From: Tabrizicola soli
GTDB taxonomy: Bacteria; Pseudomonadota; Alphaproteobacteria; Rhodobacterales; Rhodobacteraceae
Length of the DNA: 64,000 nt
NCBI RefSeq assembly: GCF_015999335.1
Contig: NZ_JAEACP010000023.1
Span: 1-64,000, forward strand
Direction of reading: 5' to 3'
Within the stretch, counting starts at the first letter, position 1, and the number at the start of each line of letters is the position of its first letter. The notes under the pieces are model-generated. The model was not told the origin of the DNA. It searched no databases and saw only the letters and a list, made by a program, of their open reading frames with translations. Position numbers and translations under genes: made by a program. Of the stretch, positions 47,698 through 56,588 are shown piece after piece.

Positions 47698-49308
47698 TCA
47701 ATCCCTGACCGAGACCTCGCCTGTGACCGGCAGGAAGGCTGCGGCATTGGGGCCGAGGGTCAGCCGGTCGCCGTCCAGCACCGCATTGAACGAGACCGCA
47801 TCCAGGTGCTCCGCGCCCGCCACCGTCACCGACAGCGCCACCGGCGACAGGTTGAACAGGCACAGAAGCGCGGCCTCGCCCTCGCCGCGGACGAAGCCCA
47901 GCACCGGGTCATGCAGGTCGAGGAACCGGGTCCGCCCGGTCCGCAGCACCGGCGTCGCCCGGCGGAAGGCCAGCATCGCCCGGTAATGCTCCAGCACCGA
48001 GCCCGGCACCCCCGCCTGGCCCGCGACATGCCGCGCCGCCTGCTCCGCCTTCACCGGCAGCCAGGGAAGACCCGTCGAGAACCCGGCCTGCGGCGAGGCG
48101 TCCCAGACCATCGGCGTGCGGGTGTTGTCGCGGCCGATCGGCTCGGGCCAGAAGGCGATGCCCTGCGGGTCGGTCAGCTCGTCCAGGTCGAGCGGCGTAT
48201 CGGTCTGGCCCAGCTCCTCGCCCTGCCAGAGACAGATCGAGCCCTCGAAGGACAGAAGCAGCGATCCGGCCTGCTTCGCCAGGCAGTCCAGCGTGTCGCC
48301 ATAGGCGGCCCAGCGGCTGACATGGCGCGGCACGTCGTGGTTGGAGAAGGCCCACATCGGCCAGCCTCCCGCGGCCCCGGCGAAGAACTCGGCCAGTTTC
48401 GCGCGGAAGTAGCCGGGGGAATAGTCGTTGCCCATCATCTCGAAGCTGTAGCACTGATGCAGCCGGCCGGGCGCGGTGTAGTCGTTCATCATGCGGATCG
48501 CATGGTGGCTTTCGCCCATCTCGCCCACCGAGATCGCGCCGTATTCGTCCAACAGCCCGCGCACCCTTTCCAGCCAGGGCAGCGTCTCGGGCTGGTTCTT
48601 GTCGAACAGGTGGTACTGCATCCCGTAGGGGTTGGCCTCGGTCTCGGGCTTGATGCGGTAGTCCGAGGGATTGTCGCGGAATTTCGCGTCGTGGAAGAAA
48701 TAGTTGACCGTGTCGAAGCGGAACCCGTCCACCCCCCGGTCCAGCCAGAAGCGCAGGGTCTCCAGCGCCCAGTCCTGGACCTCGGGGTTGTGGAAGTTCA
48801 GGTCCGGCTGACTGGCCAGGAAGTTGTGCAGGTAATACTGCTTGCGCCGCGCGTCCCAGGCCCAGGCGGTGCCGCCGAAGACCGACAGCCAGTTCGAGGG
48901 CGGGCCGCCGTCGTGGCGGGCATCGGCCCAGACATACCAGTCGGCCTTGGGGTTCAGCCGGTTCTGGCGGCTTTCCACGAAGGCCGGGTGCCGGTCCGAC
49001 GTGTGGCTCAGGACCTGGTCGATGATGACCTTCAGCCCCAGCTCATGCGCCCTCTCGATCAGCCGGTCGAAGTCTTCCAGCCGGCCGAAGACCGGATCGA
49101 CGTCGCGATAGTCGCTGACGTCATAGCCCATGTCCTTCATCGGGCTGCGGAAGAAGGGCGAGAGCCAGACCGCATCCACCCCGAGCCCGGCCAGATGGTC
49201 AAGCCTGCGGGTGATGCCGGGCAGGTCGCCCACCCCGTCGCCATTGCTGTCCTGGAACGACCGGGGATAGACCTGATAGGTCACCGCGCCACGCCACCAT
49301 TCCTGCAT
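47698..49308 (-). CDS. GH13 alpha-glucosidase (oligo-1,6-glucosidase type)
   Basis: A 536-residue cytoplasmic enzyme starting MQEWWRGAVTYQVYPRSFQD. Glycoside hydrolase 13 motifs are present: the nucleophile Asp in DGFRFDTVNYF, the acid/base Glu in SVGEMGE, and SNHDVPRH with the third carboxylate. DSNGDGVGDLPGI and QGEELGQTD are typical of alpha-glucosidases and trehalulose-type enzymes. The start at 49308 has GGGAGGCGGGG upstream; the longer frame is rejected. It is transcribed away from the MFS gene at 49521. Confidence 0.92.
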   Translation of the reverse strand: MQEWWRGAVTYQVYPRSFQDSNGDGVGDLPGITRRLDHLAGLGVDAVWLSPFFRSPMKDMGYDVSDYRDVDPVFGRLEDFDRLIERAHELGLKVIIDQVLSHTSDRHPAFVESRQNRLNPKADWYVWADARHDGGPPSNWLSVFGGTAWAWDARRKQYYLHNFLASQPDLNFHNPEVQDWALETLRFWLDRGVDGFRFDTVNYFFHDAKFRDNPSDYRIKPETEANPYGMQYHLFDKNQPETLPWLERVRGLLDEYGAISVGEMGESHHAIRMMNDYTAPGRLHQCYSFEMMGNDYSPGYFRAKLAEFFAGAAGGWPMWAFSNHDVPRHVSRWAAYGDTLDCLAKQAGSLLLSFEGSICLWQGEELGQTDTPLDLDELTDPQGIAFWPEPIGRDNTRTPMVWDASPQAGFSTGLPWLPVKAEQAARHVAGQAGVPGSVLEHYRAMLAFRRATPVLRTGRTRFLDLHDPVLGFVRGEGEAALLCLFNLSPVALSVTVAGAEHLDAVSFNAVLDGDRLTLGPNAAAFLPVTGEVSVRD

Positions 49309-49340
49309 CCCCGCCTCCCTGCCGCGCAGGCGCAAGATGC

Positions 49341-49361
49341 GCAACATTGCCCACCCTACGC
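49341..49361. repeat. Half-copy of the GTGGGC palindrome
   Basis: ATTGCCCACCCTACG matches the right half of the elements at 33685 and 33727, but the left arm is missing. It lies in the 212-base gap between two divergent genes, where no other site was identified. Confidence 0.45.
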
Positions 49362-49520
49362 TGTCTCCCAGCCCCATAGCCCTCCGCGGCCGGAGGAAAA
49401 AGGCCCCTCTGCCCCCAAACAGCGCGGCTTCCTGCCGACCGGCCCGCGACGCAGCCGCAACTTCCCGGTTGACCCCGCCGCTTCGCCGCAGCACCTTCCG
49501 GCCCCAGCCCGGAGTCGCCG

Positions 49521-50756
49521 ATGACCAAAGCCCCGCTCGTCACCCCCGTCCTGATCGCCGGATCGGTGATCCTGATGATCTCCTTCGCCGTCAGGGCCAG
49601 TTTCGGCGTGTTCCAGATTCCCATCGCCGAGGAATTCGGCTGGATGCGGGCCGATTTCTCGCTGGCGATCGCGATCCAGAACCTGGCCTGGGGCATCGGC
49701 CAGCCCCTGTTCGGCGCCCTGGCCGAGCGGTTCGGCGACCGCCGCGCGATCATCGCCGGGGCGCTGCTCTATGCGGCGGGGCTGGTCCTCTCGGCCTATG
49801 CGGTCACGCCGGGCCAGCACCAGCTGCTGGCGATCATCATCGGCTTCGGCATCGCCGGCACCGGCTTCGGCGTGATCCTGGCCATCGTCGGTCGCGCCAC
49901 CAGCGCCGAGAACCGCTCGATGGCGCTGGGCATCGCCACGGCCGCCGGCTCGGCCGGGCAGGTGATCGGCGCCCCCTCGGCCGAGTTCCTGCTGCAATCC
50001 TGGTCCTGGCAGGTCGTCTTCGTGATCTTCGCTGCCGTGATCCTGGCCACGCTGGCGGCGCTTCCCTTCCTGCGCAGCCCGCAGCTGGCCACGAGACACG
50101 AGCTGGAGGAGAGCATGGGCACCGTCCTGGCCCGCGCCATCCGCGACCCGTCCTATACGCTGATCTTCCTGGGCTTCTTCTCCTGCGGCTATCAGCTGGC
50201 CTTCATCACCGCCCACTTCCCCGCCTTCGTGACCGAGCTCTGCTCGCCCATCGATAGCAGCAGCCTGCTCGCCGGGCTGGGGATCACCTCGACCTCGGCG
50301 CTGGGGGCGGTATCGATCGCGGTGATCGGGCTGTTCAACATCATGGGCACACTGACGGCCGGATACCTGGGCAAGCGTTATACCAAGAAGTATCTCCTGT
50401 TCGCGGTCTATGTCGGCCGCACCATCGCCGCCGCCGTCTTCATCCTCATGCCGATCACCCCGGCCTCGGTGCTGATCTTCTCGGCGGTCATGGGCTCGCT
50501 CTGGCTGGCGACCGTGCCGCTGACCAGCGGCCTTGTCGCGCATATCTACGGCATCCGCTACATGGGCACGCTCTACGGCTTCGTCTTCCTCAGCCACCAG
50601 ATCGGCGGCTTCCTCGGCGTCTGGCTGGGCGGGCGAATGTACGACCTGAACGGCGACTACACGCTGGTCTGGTGGATCGGCGTCGGGGTCGGGGCCTTCT
50701 CGGCCGTGGTCCACCTGCCGATCCGCGAGCGCAGCATGATGGCGCAGCCCGCTTGA
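49521..50756 (+). CDS. MFS transporter
   Basis: A 411-residue protein with about twelve membrane spans. It has the MFS loop region LAERFGDRRAIIAGALLYAA between spans 2 and 3 and a second, similar loop LGKRYTKKYLLFAVYVGRTI in the second half. It resembles the oxalate/formate antiporter-type and monocarboxylate-type branches, but the substrate is unknown. GGAG lies before the ATG. Confidence 0.88.
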   Translation: MTKAPLVTPVLIAGSVILMISFAVRASFGVFQIPIAEEFGWMRADFSLAIAIQNLAWGIGQPLFGALAERFGDRRAIIAGALLYAAGLVLSAYAVTPGQHQLLAIIIGFGIAGTGFGVILAIVGRATSAENRSMALGIATAAGSAGQVIGAPSAEFLLQSWSWQVVFVIFAAVILATLAALPFLRSPQLATRHELEESMGTVLARAIRDPSYTLIFLGFFSCGYQLAFITAHFPAFVTELCSPIDSSSLLAGLGITSTSALGAVSIAVIGLFNIMGTLTAGYLGKRYTKKYLLFAVYVGRTIAAAVFILMPITPASVLIFSAVMGSLWLATVPLTSGLVAHIYGIRYMGTLYGFVFLSHQIGGFLGVWLGGRMYDLNGDYTLVWWIGVGVGAFSAVVHLPIRERSMMAQPA

Positions 50757-50760
50757 CCCT

Positions 50761-50830
50761 CCTCCTCGAGCACTTCGTGCACTCGTCGGGGGGTGGCCCC
50801 GCGAGGAGTGCGCGAAGTGCTCGACGAGCC
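50761..50830. repeat. Long palindrome between convergent genes (GCACTTCGTGC family)
   Basis: CGAGCACTTCGTGCACTC pairs with GAGTGCGCGAAGTGCTCG across a loop of about 20 bases. The MFS gene ends four bases before it and the DUF4424 gene, on the other strand, ends six bases after it. Similar sequence occurs at 60200, also between convergent genes, and at 54531 inside a coding region. Confidence 0.65.
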
Positions 50831-50835
50831 GCCCG

Positions 50836-51879
50836 CTACTCCTTCGGCATCGGCTGGACCACCAGCACCTCGAGGTCGCGTCCGGGCGTGTAATCGGTCT
50901 TCTCGATCACGAAGGTGGTCGGGCCCGTCTTCCTCACCCCCTCGGCGCAAAGCGAGATCACGTTCCCCGGATCGCCCTTGTCCAGCGTCAGGCTGAACCT
51001 GCCGATGGGTCCGGCCCAGCTGTTCGCCGTCCGCAGGACGTAGGAGAGGTAGAAGGCGGTGCCGTAGTTGCCGTATTCGTCGCCCCCGGGGCTTTCCAGC
51101 GCCTTCGCCATCGCCCTCGAGGTGGCCGCATCGATGCAGTACTGGTCCACCAGCGCCTGCTGATAGTCCTCCGGCGGCTCGGACCAGTAGAACAGGCCCC
51201 CCGGCGGGCGATTGGTGTAGCTGTGACCGATCCGCAGCTCCTTGCCCGCCCGGAAGGTCTGGGTCCAGTGATAGCGGGTGACGATGGACCATGCGCCCCA
51301 GACATCCGGCGGGATGTCCTGCGCCGCGTCGCCCTCGTAGTATTCCGCCAGCCCCAGCGCCGCGACCTCGTTGCGCTTTTCCTCGGGGAAGGACAGGAGC
51401 AGTTCGCGCAGCGCGACCCAGTCCAGCGCCAGGGGAATGCCGAGGCGTTCCAGATCGGCGGTCACCTCGCGGCCCGGCGTGTCGTATTGCTCGGCCGGGG
51501 TGGCGCTTTCCCAATTCTCCTGCACCACGGCGATCCGGTCGATGGCGACCGCAACCGGCTGGCCGTCGACCGTGGCGGTGAAGCCGACGAGATCGGGCTG
51601 CGACAGGTCCTCGGGCAGGTTCATCATCCCCTCGTAGCCCGCCCAGACGCCGATCGGGGGCAGGGGAAAGATCACCTCGCCGGTGACATCCCGGCCGGTC
51701 GTGTTGCGGAAGACATAGTCCACCGTGACCCTGTCGATCCCGATGAAAAGCCGCTCCTCCTCCATCGCGACGGCCTCGGTCTGGCCGAAGGTCAGGCCGG
51801 TGGCGGAAAGCCCGCCGAAGCCGTCGTTGGCAAGCGCAGGGCTGGCAGAGATCAGGACAAGGCAAAGGCACAGACGCAT
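50836..51879 (-). CDS. DUF4424 periplasmic protein
   Basis: A 347-residue protein with a cleavable signal peptide (MRLCLCLVLISASPALA). The mature part begins NDGFGGLSATGLTFGQTEAV and has VDYVFRNTTGRDVTGEVIFP, typical of DUF4424. The function is unknown; the beta-rich sequence suggests an envelope protein. GGAGGTTTCG before the ATG supports the start at 51879. Confidence 0.88.
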   Translation of the reverse strand: MRLCLCLVLISASPALANDGFGGLSATGLTFGQTEAVAMEEERLFIGIDRVTVDYVFRNTTGRDVTGEVIFPLPPIGVWAGYEGMMNLPEDLSQPDLVGFTATVDGQPVAVAIDRIAVVQENWESATPAEQYDTPGREVTADLERLGIPLALDWVALRELLLSFPEEKRNEVAALGLAEYYEGDAAQDIPPDVWGAWSIVTRYHWTQTFRAGKELRIGHSYTNRPPGGLFYWSEPPEDYQQALVDQYCIDAATSRAMAKALESPGGDEYGNYGTAFYLSYVLRTANSWAGPIGRFSLTLDKGDPGNVISLCAEGVRKTGPTTFVIEKTDYTPGRDLEVLVVQPMPKE

Positions 51880-51946
51880 CGAAACCTCCGGGAGCAATTC
51901 CCCGCATCTGACGCCCGTCGCCGGATTCCCACAAGTCCGCCGGGCA

Positions 51947-52014
51947 CCGGAATTTTTGAAAAATTCCGGACCGGAGCCTTCAAAGGCTCCGATGCGATTT
52001 CTTCAAGAAATCGC
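51947..52014. repeat. Array of three consecutive palindromes
   Basis: Three perfect hairpins follow one another: CCGGAATTTTT/AAAAATTCCGG around G (51947-51969), GGAGCCTT/AAGGCTCC around CA (51973-51990), and GCGATTTCTT/AAGAAATCGC around C (51994-52014). All have loops of one or two bases. They lie between divergent genes in the 193-base gap before the second MFS gene. Confidence 0.8.
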
Positions 52015-52072
52015 CTTGCGCCCGGCCGCCCGGCTTGTCACAACCTCCGGACCCCTGCGAGAGCTCCGCCCC

Positions 52073-53242
52073 ATGCGCATCGGCATTGCCGCCCTCGTCC
52101 TGGCCTATGTCCTCAGCCAGTTCTACCGCGCCTTCCTGGCGGTGATGACCCCGGTCCTGACCAAGGAGCTTGGCGTCTCGGCGGCGGATCTCGCCTCGGC
52201 CTCGGGCTGGTGGTTCCTGGCCTTCGCCGCGATGCAGGTCCCGATCGGCGCCTGGCTCGACCGGGTGGGGCCCCGGCTGACCACGGGCCTCCTGCTGGCG
52301 CTGGGCGCGGGCGGGGCGGTCCTGTTTTCCCAGGCGACCGGGGCCCTGCAGATCAAGCTGGCGATGGCGCTGATCGGCGCGGGCTGCGCGCCGGTCCTGA
52401 TGGCGGGCTATTTCATCTTCGCCCGCAGCTTCTCGCCGACGGTCTTCGGCACGCTGGCCGCGCTGATGCTGGGGGTGGGGACGCTGGGCAATGTCGCCTC
52501 GGCGCTGCCCCTGTCCTGGACGGTCGCGGCCTTCGGCTGGCGCGAGACCATGCTGGGCCTTGCCGTCATCACCGGCGCGGTGGCGCTGGCGATCCTCGCG
52601 CTGGTGCGCGACCCCGAGCGGCTGGAGGCCGGGCGCAGGGGCTCGCTGATCGAGCTTCTGCGGATGCCCGCGCTCTGGCCGATCCTGGCGATGATGGTGG
52701 TCTGCTATGCGCCCATCGCCGGGCTGCGCGGGCTGTGGATCGGGCCCTATTTCGCCGATGTGCATGGCGCGGACCAGCTGGAGATCGGGCGGATCAGCCT
52801 CTGGGTCGGGCTGGCCATGGTGGCCGGGAACTTCGCCTACGGACCGCTGGACCGCATCTTCAGCCGCAGGAAATGGCTGGTCATCGCCGGCAATGCGGCG
52901 GCGGTGGCCTGTCTCTTCGCCTTGTGGTGGTTCGCGGCGGCCCCGCCGGCGGTGACGACCGCGATCCTGGTCGCGGCGGGCTTCCTGGGCGCGAGCTTTC
53001 CCATCGTGCTGGCGCACGGCCGGTCCTTCGTGCCGCCGCACCTGACCGGGCGGGGGGTGACGCTGCTCAACCTCTTCGGCATCGCGCCCATCGGCATCGC
53101 CCAGATCATCACCGGCCGCATCCATGCCGCGACCCCGGCCGCCCCCGCGGCCGCGCCCTATGCGGCGGTGTTCCTGTTCTTCGCCGTCAGCACCGCCATC
53201 GGCCTGGCCGTCTATCTTCTGTCACAGGACCGGGCCGACTGA
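52073..53242 (+). CDS. MFS transporter
   Basis: A 389-residue protein with about twelve spans starting MRIGIAALVLAYVLSQFYRA. The loop region GAWLDRVGPRLTTGLLLALG marks the MFS fold. It looks like the small-solute or cyanate/nitrate-type branch, but the substrate is unresolved. The ATG at 52073 is preferred, since a longer frame would translate the palindrome array. Confidence 0.87.
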   Translation: MRIGIAALVLAYVLSQFYRAFLAVMTPVLTKELGVSAADLASASGWWFLAFAAMQVPIGAWLDRVGPRLTTGLLLALGAGGAVLFSQATGALQIKLAMALIGAGCAPVLMAGYFIFARSFSPTVFGTLAALMLGVGTLGNVASALPLSWTVAAFGWRETMLGLAVITGAVALAILALVRDPERLEAGRRGSLIELLRMPALWPILAMMVVCYAPIAGLRGLWIGPYFADVHGADQLEIGRISLWVGLAMVAGNFAYGPLDRIFSRRKWLVIAGNAAAVACLFALWWFAAAPPAVTTAILVAAGFLGASFPIVLAHGRSFVPPHLTGRGVTLLNLFGIAPIGIAQIITGRIHAATPAAPAAAPYAAVFLFFAVSTAIGLAVYLLSQDRAD

Positions 53243-53333
53243 CGCGAGGCCCGACGAATCCGCTTTCCCCCGCGCGGCCCATGCGCTAACAGCCGCCCGT
53301 CCCGAGGTCCGGGACGGACAAAGGAGAACCCCG

Positions 53334-54356
53334 ATGGGCTACAAGGTCGTCGTCGCGGGTGCCACGGGCAACGTGGGCCGCGAAATGCTGAACATCCTCG
53401 CCGAGCGCGAGTTCCCGGTGGACGAGATCGCCGCGCTGGCGTCGCGCAAGTCCCTCGGCACCGAGGTCAGCTTCGGCGACAAGACCATCAAGACCAGGGA
53501 CCTCGACACTTTCGACTTCACCGGCTGGGACATCGCGCTCTTCGCCGTCGGCTCCGAAGCGACGAAAGCCTATGCCCCCAAGGCCGCCGCGGCGGGCTGC
53601 GTGGTGATCGACAACTCGTCGCTCTACCGCTACGACCCGGAAATCCCGCTGATCGTGCCGGAAGTGAACGCCGACGCGATCCACGGCTATGCCAAGCGCA
53701 ACATCATCGCCAACCCCAACTGTTCCACCGCGCAGATGGTGGTGGCGTTGAAGCCCTTGCATGACCGCGCCAGGATCAAGCGCGTGGTGGTCTCGACCTA
53801 CCAGTCCGTCTCGGGCGCCGGCAAGGAAGGCATGGACGAGCTCTGGGAGCAGACCAAGGCGGTCTACAACCCGGTGCAGGAAGTCCCGCCGAAGAAATTC
53901 TCCAAGCAGATCGCCTTCAACGTGATCCCGCATATCGACGTCTTCCTCGACTCGGGCGAGACCAAGGAAGAATGGAAGATGGTGGCCGAGACCAAGAAGA
54001 TCCTCGACCCCTCGATCAAGGTCACCGCGACCTGCGTCCGCGTCCCGGTCTTCGTCGGCCATTCCGAGGCGATCAACATCGAGACCGAGGAGTTCCTCGA
54101 CTGGCAGGAAGCCCAGGACATCCTGCGCGAGGCGCCCGGCATCATGCTGGTCGACAAGCGCGAGGCGGGCGGCTACGTCACCCCGATCGAATGCGTGGGC
54201 GAATTCGCGACCTATGTCAGCCGCGTGCGGCAGGATTCGACCATCGAAAACGGGCTGAACCTGTGGTGCGTCAGCGACAACCTGCGCAAGGGTGCCGCGT
54301 TGAACGCGGTGCAGATCGCGGAACTGCTGGGTTCGAGGGTGCTGAAGAAGGGCTAG
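53334..54356 (+). CDS. asd: Aspartate-semialdehyde dehydrogenase
   Basis: A 340-residue enzyme making aspartate semialdehyde for lysine, threonine, methionine and diaminopimelate. It has the NADP motif VVAGATGNVGREML, the catalytic Cys in NPNCSTAQM, and QSVSGAGKEGMDEL; the catalytic His is in the CVRVPVFVGHSEAI segment. AAAGGAGAACCCCG selects the ATG at 53334. A terminator follows. Confidence 0.96.
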   Translation: MGYKVVVAGATGNVGREMLNILAEREFPVDEIAALASRKSLGTEVSFGDKTIKTRDLDTFDFTGWDIALFAVGSEATKAYAPKAAAAGCVVIDNSSLYRYDPEIPLIVPEVNADAIHGYAKRNIIANPNCSTAQMVVALKPLHDRARIKRVVVSTYQSVSGAGKEGMDELWEQTKAVYNPVQEVPPKKFSKQIAFNVIPHIDVFLDSGETKEEWKMVAETKKILDPSIKVTATCVRVPVFVGHSEAINIETEEFLDWQEAQDILREAPGIMLVDKREAGGYVTPIECVGEFATYVSRVRQDSTIENGLNLWCVSDNLRKGAALNAVQIAELLGSRVLKKG

Positions 54357-54379
54357 GACTTTCTTCACCCTTGTCTGAC

Positions 54380-54409
54380 AGGGTCTCGGTCCATGGCCGA
54401 GACCCTTTT
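54380..54409 (+). terminator. asd terminator overlapping the next start codon
   Basis: AGGGTCTCGG and CCGAGACCCT form a perfect 10-bp stem around TCCATGG, followed by TTT. The loop contains the ATG (54393) of the next reading frame, and the stem covers its expected ribosome binding site. Confidence 0.75.
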
Positions 54410-54836
54410 CCATTGCGATGACCTGCTCTGGGCGCGTTTTCTCGCCCTGTGCCGGGCGCGAGATGAAACCCCCGGAGCCATGCTGCGCGACCTCGTGCGG
54501 CTGGAAGTGCAGCGCAACGAGCGTCGCAATGCGAGGAGTGACGAAGTCATCGACGAGCCGCTCCTCGTGCGCCTTCGGCTTCTCGTCGCGGAGGCGCTTG
54601 CCGAAGCGCAGGACTGGCCCACGCTGCAGTCCGCCCTGCGCCAGCGTGGCCTCCGCTTCCAGCCCGCGGGCGGTGGCCTCAACCTGATCGACGCCGCCAC
54701 CGGCGAACCCCTCGCCAGGTCCAGCCAGGTCGGCCCCGCCTATCTCGCCCTTGTCCGTCGCTTCCGGACGGGCTTCCCGGGCCATCCGCGTCCCGGCCTC
54801 GCCGCGCAGGCGCTGGCGCGGCAAACGGGGCGATAG
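54393..54836 (+). CDS. Conserved hypothetical protein with possible palindrome insertion
   Basis: A 147-residue protein starting MAETLFHCDDLLWARFLALC. The first 40 residues look helical, and the part DWPTLQSALRQRGLRFQPAG then GGGLNLIDAATGEPLARSSQ resembles a domain I recall from relaxase-like proteins. Residues about 46-57 (ARSDEVIDEPLL) are encoded by sequence that closely matches the intergenic palindrome at 50761. The start codon lies in the loop of the asd terminator; the next in-frame ATG is at 54481. Function unknown. Confidence 0.55.
   Translation: MAETLFHCDDLLWARFLALCRARDETPGAMLRDLVRLEVQRNERRNARSDEVIDEPLLVRLRLLVAEALAEAQDWPTLQSALRQRGLRFQPAGGGLNLIDAATGEPLARSSQVGPAYLALVRRFRTGFPGHPRPGLAAQALARQTGR
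54531..54575. repeat. GCACTTCGTGC-family palindrome copy inside a coding region
   Basis: GCGAGGAGTG, GAAGT and TCGACGAGCCG occur in the same order as the right arm of the element at 50761, with only small differences between them. It is followed by CTCCTCG, which can pair back with GAGGAG. It keeps the reading frame of the 54393 gene. Confidence 0.5.
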
Positions 54837-54915
54837 GGACGGGTTTCCCGCCTTGCGCAACGCGCGCCGACGGGCCTACCCTCGCGCCCGGACCATTCCC
54901 CGACAGGCCACCGCC

Positions 54916-56535
54916 ATGCGCATGCTTCTCCCGCTCCTCCTCGTCACCGCCCTGCCTGCCCTGGCCGACACGATCCCCGCAGCCAGCCGGATCACCGCCG
55001 TCACCGTCTACCCCGAGGGCGCGAGACTGACGCGCGAGGTCACCTTCACCCTTCCCGCCGCCGGGCGGCACGAGCTTCTGGTCACCGACCTGCCCGCGGC
55101 CAGCGAGCCGGGGCTGATCCAGCTTGCCCCCGGCGCGGACGTCCGGCTTGGCGCCTTCAACCTGCGCGCCGACCGCCTCCCCCCGCGAGAGGAGCCGTTG
55201 ACCCCCGCGCAGGCGGAAGCGAAGGCCGAGGTCGAACGGCTTGAAGCCTCCGAGCAGGCGGCGCTTCTCGCCCTCGATGCCGTGCAGGCCCGGGTCGAGG
55301 CCGCCGAGGCGCAGGCGCGCTTCCTGGCCTCCTTCTCCGGCGCGCTGCCCGATGCCGCCACGCCCGAGACGATCCGGGCCATGGCCGCGATGATCGGAAC
55401 CGAGACGCTGGCGGCGCGTCAGACGGCGCTTGCCGCCCGCGCCGAACTCTGGCCCGCCCGCAAGGCCCTGGAAACGGCGCAGGAAGCCTTGCAGAAGGCC
55501 CGCGCCGCCTTCGACGCCCTGCCCTCGGCCGACATGGACTATACCGCGCTGGCCGTCGAGCTGACCGCCGGGGCCGGGGACCATTCCGTCACCATCACGC
55601 AATATGTCGGCGGGGCGGGCTGGCGGCCGTTCTACGAGCTGAAACTCACGCGCGAGGGCGGCGATGCGCTGGCCTTCGACCGCTCTGTCCTGGTGACGCA
55701 GCAGACCGGCGAGGATTGGTCCGGGATTGCGCTGACGCTCTCCTCCTCGGCGCCCAGCCACCAGTCCGCGCCGTCGTCGCTCTGGCCCGAACTGCGCCGG
55801 ATCGAGCCCGAGGGGACGAAGGACGACCTGTCCCGCCTGGCCGGAGGGGCGGCGATGGATGCCGAGGCGATGCCGGAACTGGCCGCCCCGGCGCCCATCG
55901 CCGCAGCGGCGGCGCTGGAAGGCGATACGGTAGTGTACCACTACCCCGAGCCGGTCACCGTGGCCTCGGGGGCCGAGGACCTGCGTCTTGCCCTCGACAG
56001 CCTGAGCTTCGCGCCGGTGGTCAAGGCCCTCGCCGTGCCGCGCCTTGACGCGACCGCCTTCGTCTCGGCCAGCTTCATCAATTCCGGCGGCGAACCCCTC
56101 CTGCCCGGCGAGGCGCTTCTCTTCCGCGAGGGCGTGCTGGTCGGGACCGCCTGGATCGACGGAATCGCACCGGGGAGCGAGACCGGGATCGGTTTCGGCG
56201 CGGTCGAGACGCTGCGGCTGAAGCGCGAGATGCCAAGGCGCGCGGCGGGCGAGACCGGGGTCTTCACCACCGCGAACGAACAAAGCGAAAGCGTGGTGAT
56301 CACGGTCGAGAACACCGGCGGCGAGGCCTGGCCGGTGCGGCTGCTGGACCAGGTGCCCTACAGCGAGCAGTCCGAGCTGGAGATCGAGGTCACCGCCTCG
56401 CCCGCGCCGGACGAGACCGACGTCGACGGCCAGCGCGGCATCCTCGCCTGGGAGTTCGACCTGGCCGCGGGCGGAAAGCAGACCATCATGCTGGAGCACA
56501 GCCTCCACTGGCCCGAGGGCATGGAGCTTCGCTGA
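54916..56535 (+). CDS. DUF4139 (mucoidy inhibitor MuiA-like) protein
   Basis: A 539-residue secreted protein with a signal peptide (MRMLLPLLLVTALPALA). The N-terminal DUF4140 part has ITAVTVYPEGARLTREVTF, a coiled-coil-like EA-rich segment follows (about residues 100-220), and the DUF4139 part has YVGGAGWRPFYELKLTREGG and ENTGGEAWPVRLLDQVPYSE. The family is linked by name to mucoidy, but its role is unclear. Probably periplasmic. Confidence 0.88.
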   Translation: MRMLLPLLLVTALPALADTIPAASRITAVTVYPEGARLTREVTFTLPAAGRHELLVTDLPAASEPGLIQLAPGADVRLGAFNLRADRLPPREEPLTPAQAEAKAEVERLEASEQAALLALDAVQARVEAAEAQARFLASFSGALPDAATPETIRAMAAMIGTETLAARQTALAARAELWPARKALETAQEALQKARAAFDALPSADMDYTALAVELTAGAGDHSVTITQYVGGAGWRPFYELKLTREGGDALAFDRSVLVTQQTGEDWSGIALTLSSSAPSHQSAPSSLWPELRRIEPEGTKDDLSRLAGGAAMDAEAMPELAAPAPIAAAAALEGDTVVYHYPEPVTVASGAEDLRLALDSLSFAPVVKALAVPRLDATAFVSASFINSGGEPLLPGEALLFREGVLVGTAWIDGIAPGSETGIGFGAVETLRLKREMPRRAAGETGVFTTANEQSESVVITVENTGGEAWPVRLLDQVPYSEQSELEIEVTASPAPDETDVDGQRGILAWEFDLAAGGKQTIMLEHSLHWPEGMELR

Positions 56536-56545
56536 GCGCGCATGG

Positions 56546-56574
56546 GCAGGGTGGGCAAAATTGCCCACCTTGCG
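56546..56574. repeat. REP-like palindrome (GTGGGC type)
   Basis: GCAGG, then GTGGGCAAAATTGCCCAC, then CTTGCG. It lies between the convergent DUF4139 and carbonic anhydrase genes, 11 bases after the DUF4139 stop. Confidence 0.7.
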
Positions 56575-56588
56575 CCCGCGCCCGCCGG

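Noticed and set aside
49356-50714. A 452-codon minus-strand frame across the MFS gene
   Set aside because: It is the antisense of a clear transporter and its translation is dominated by Asp, Gln, Arg and His.
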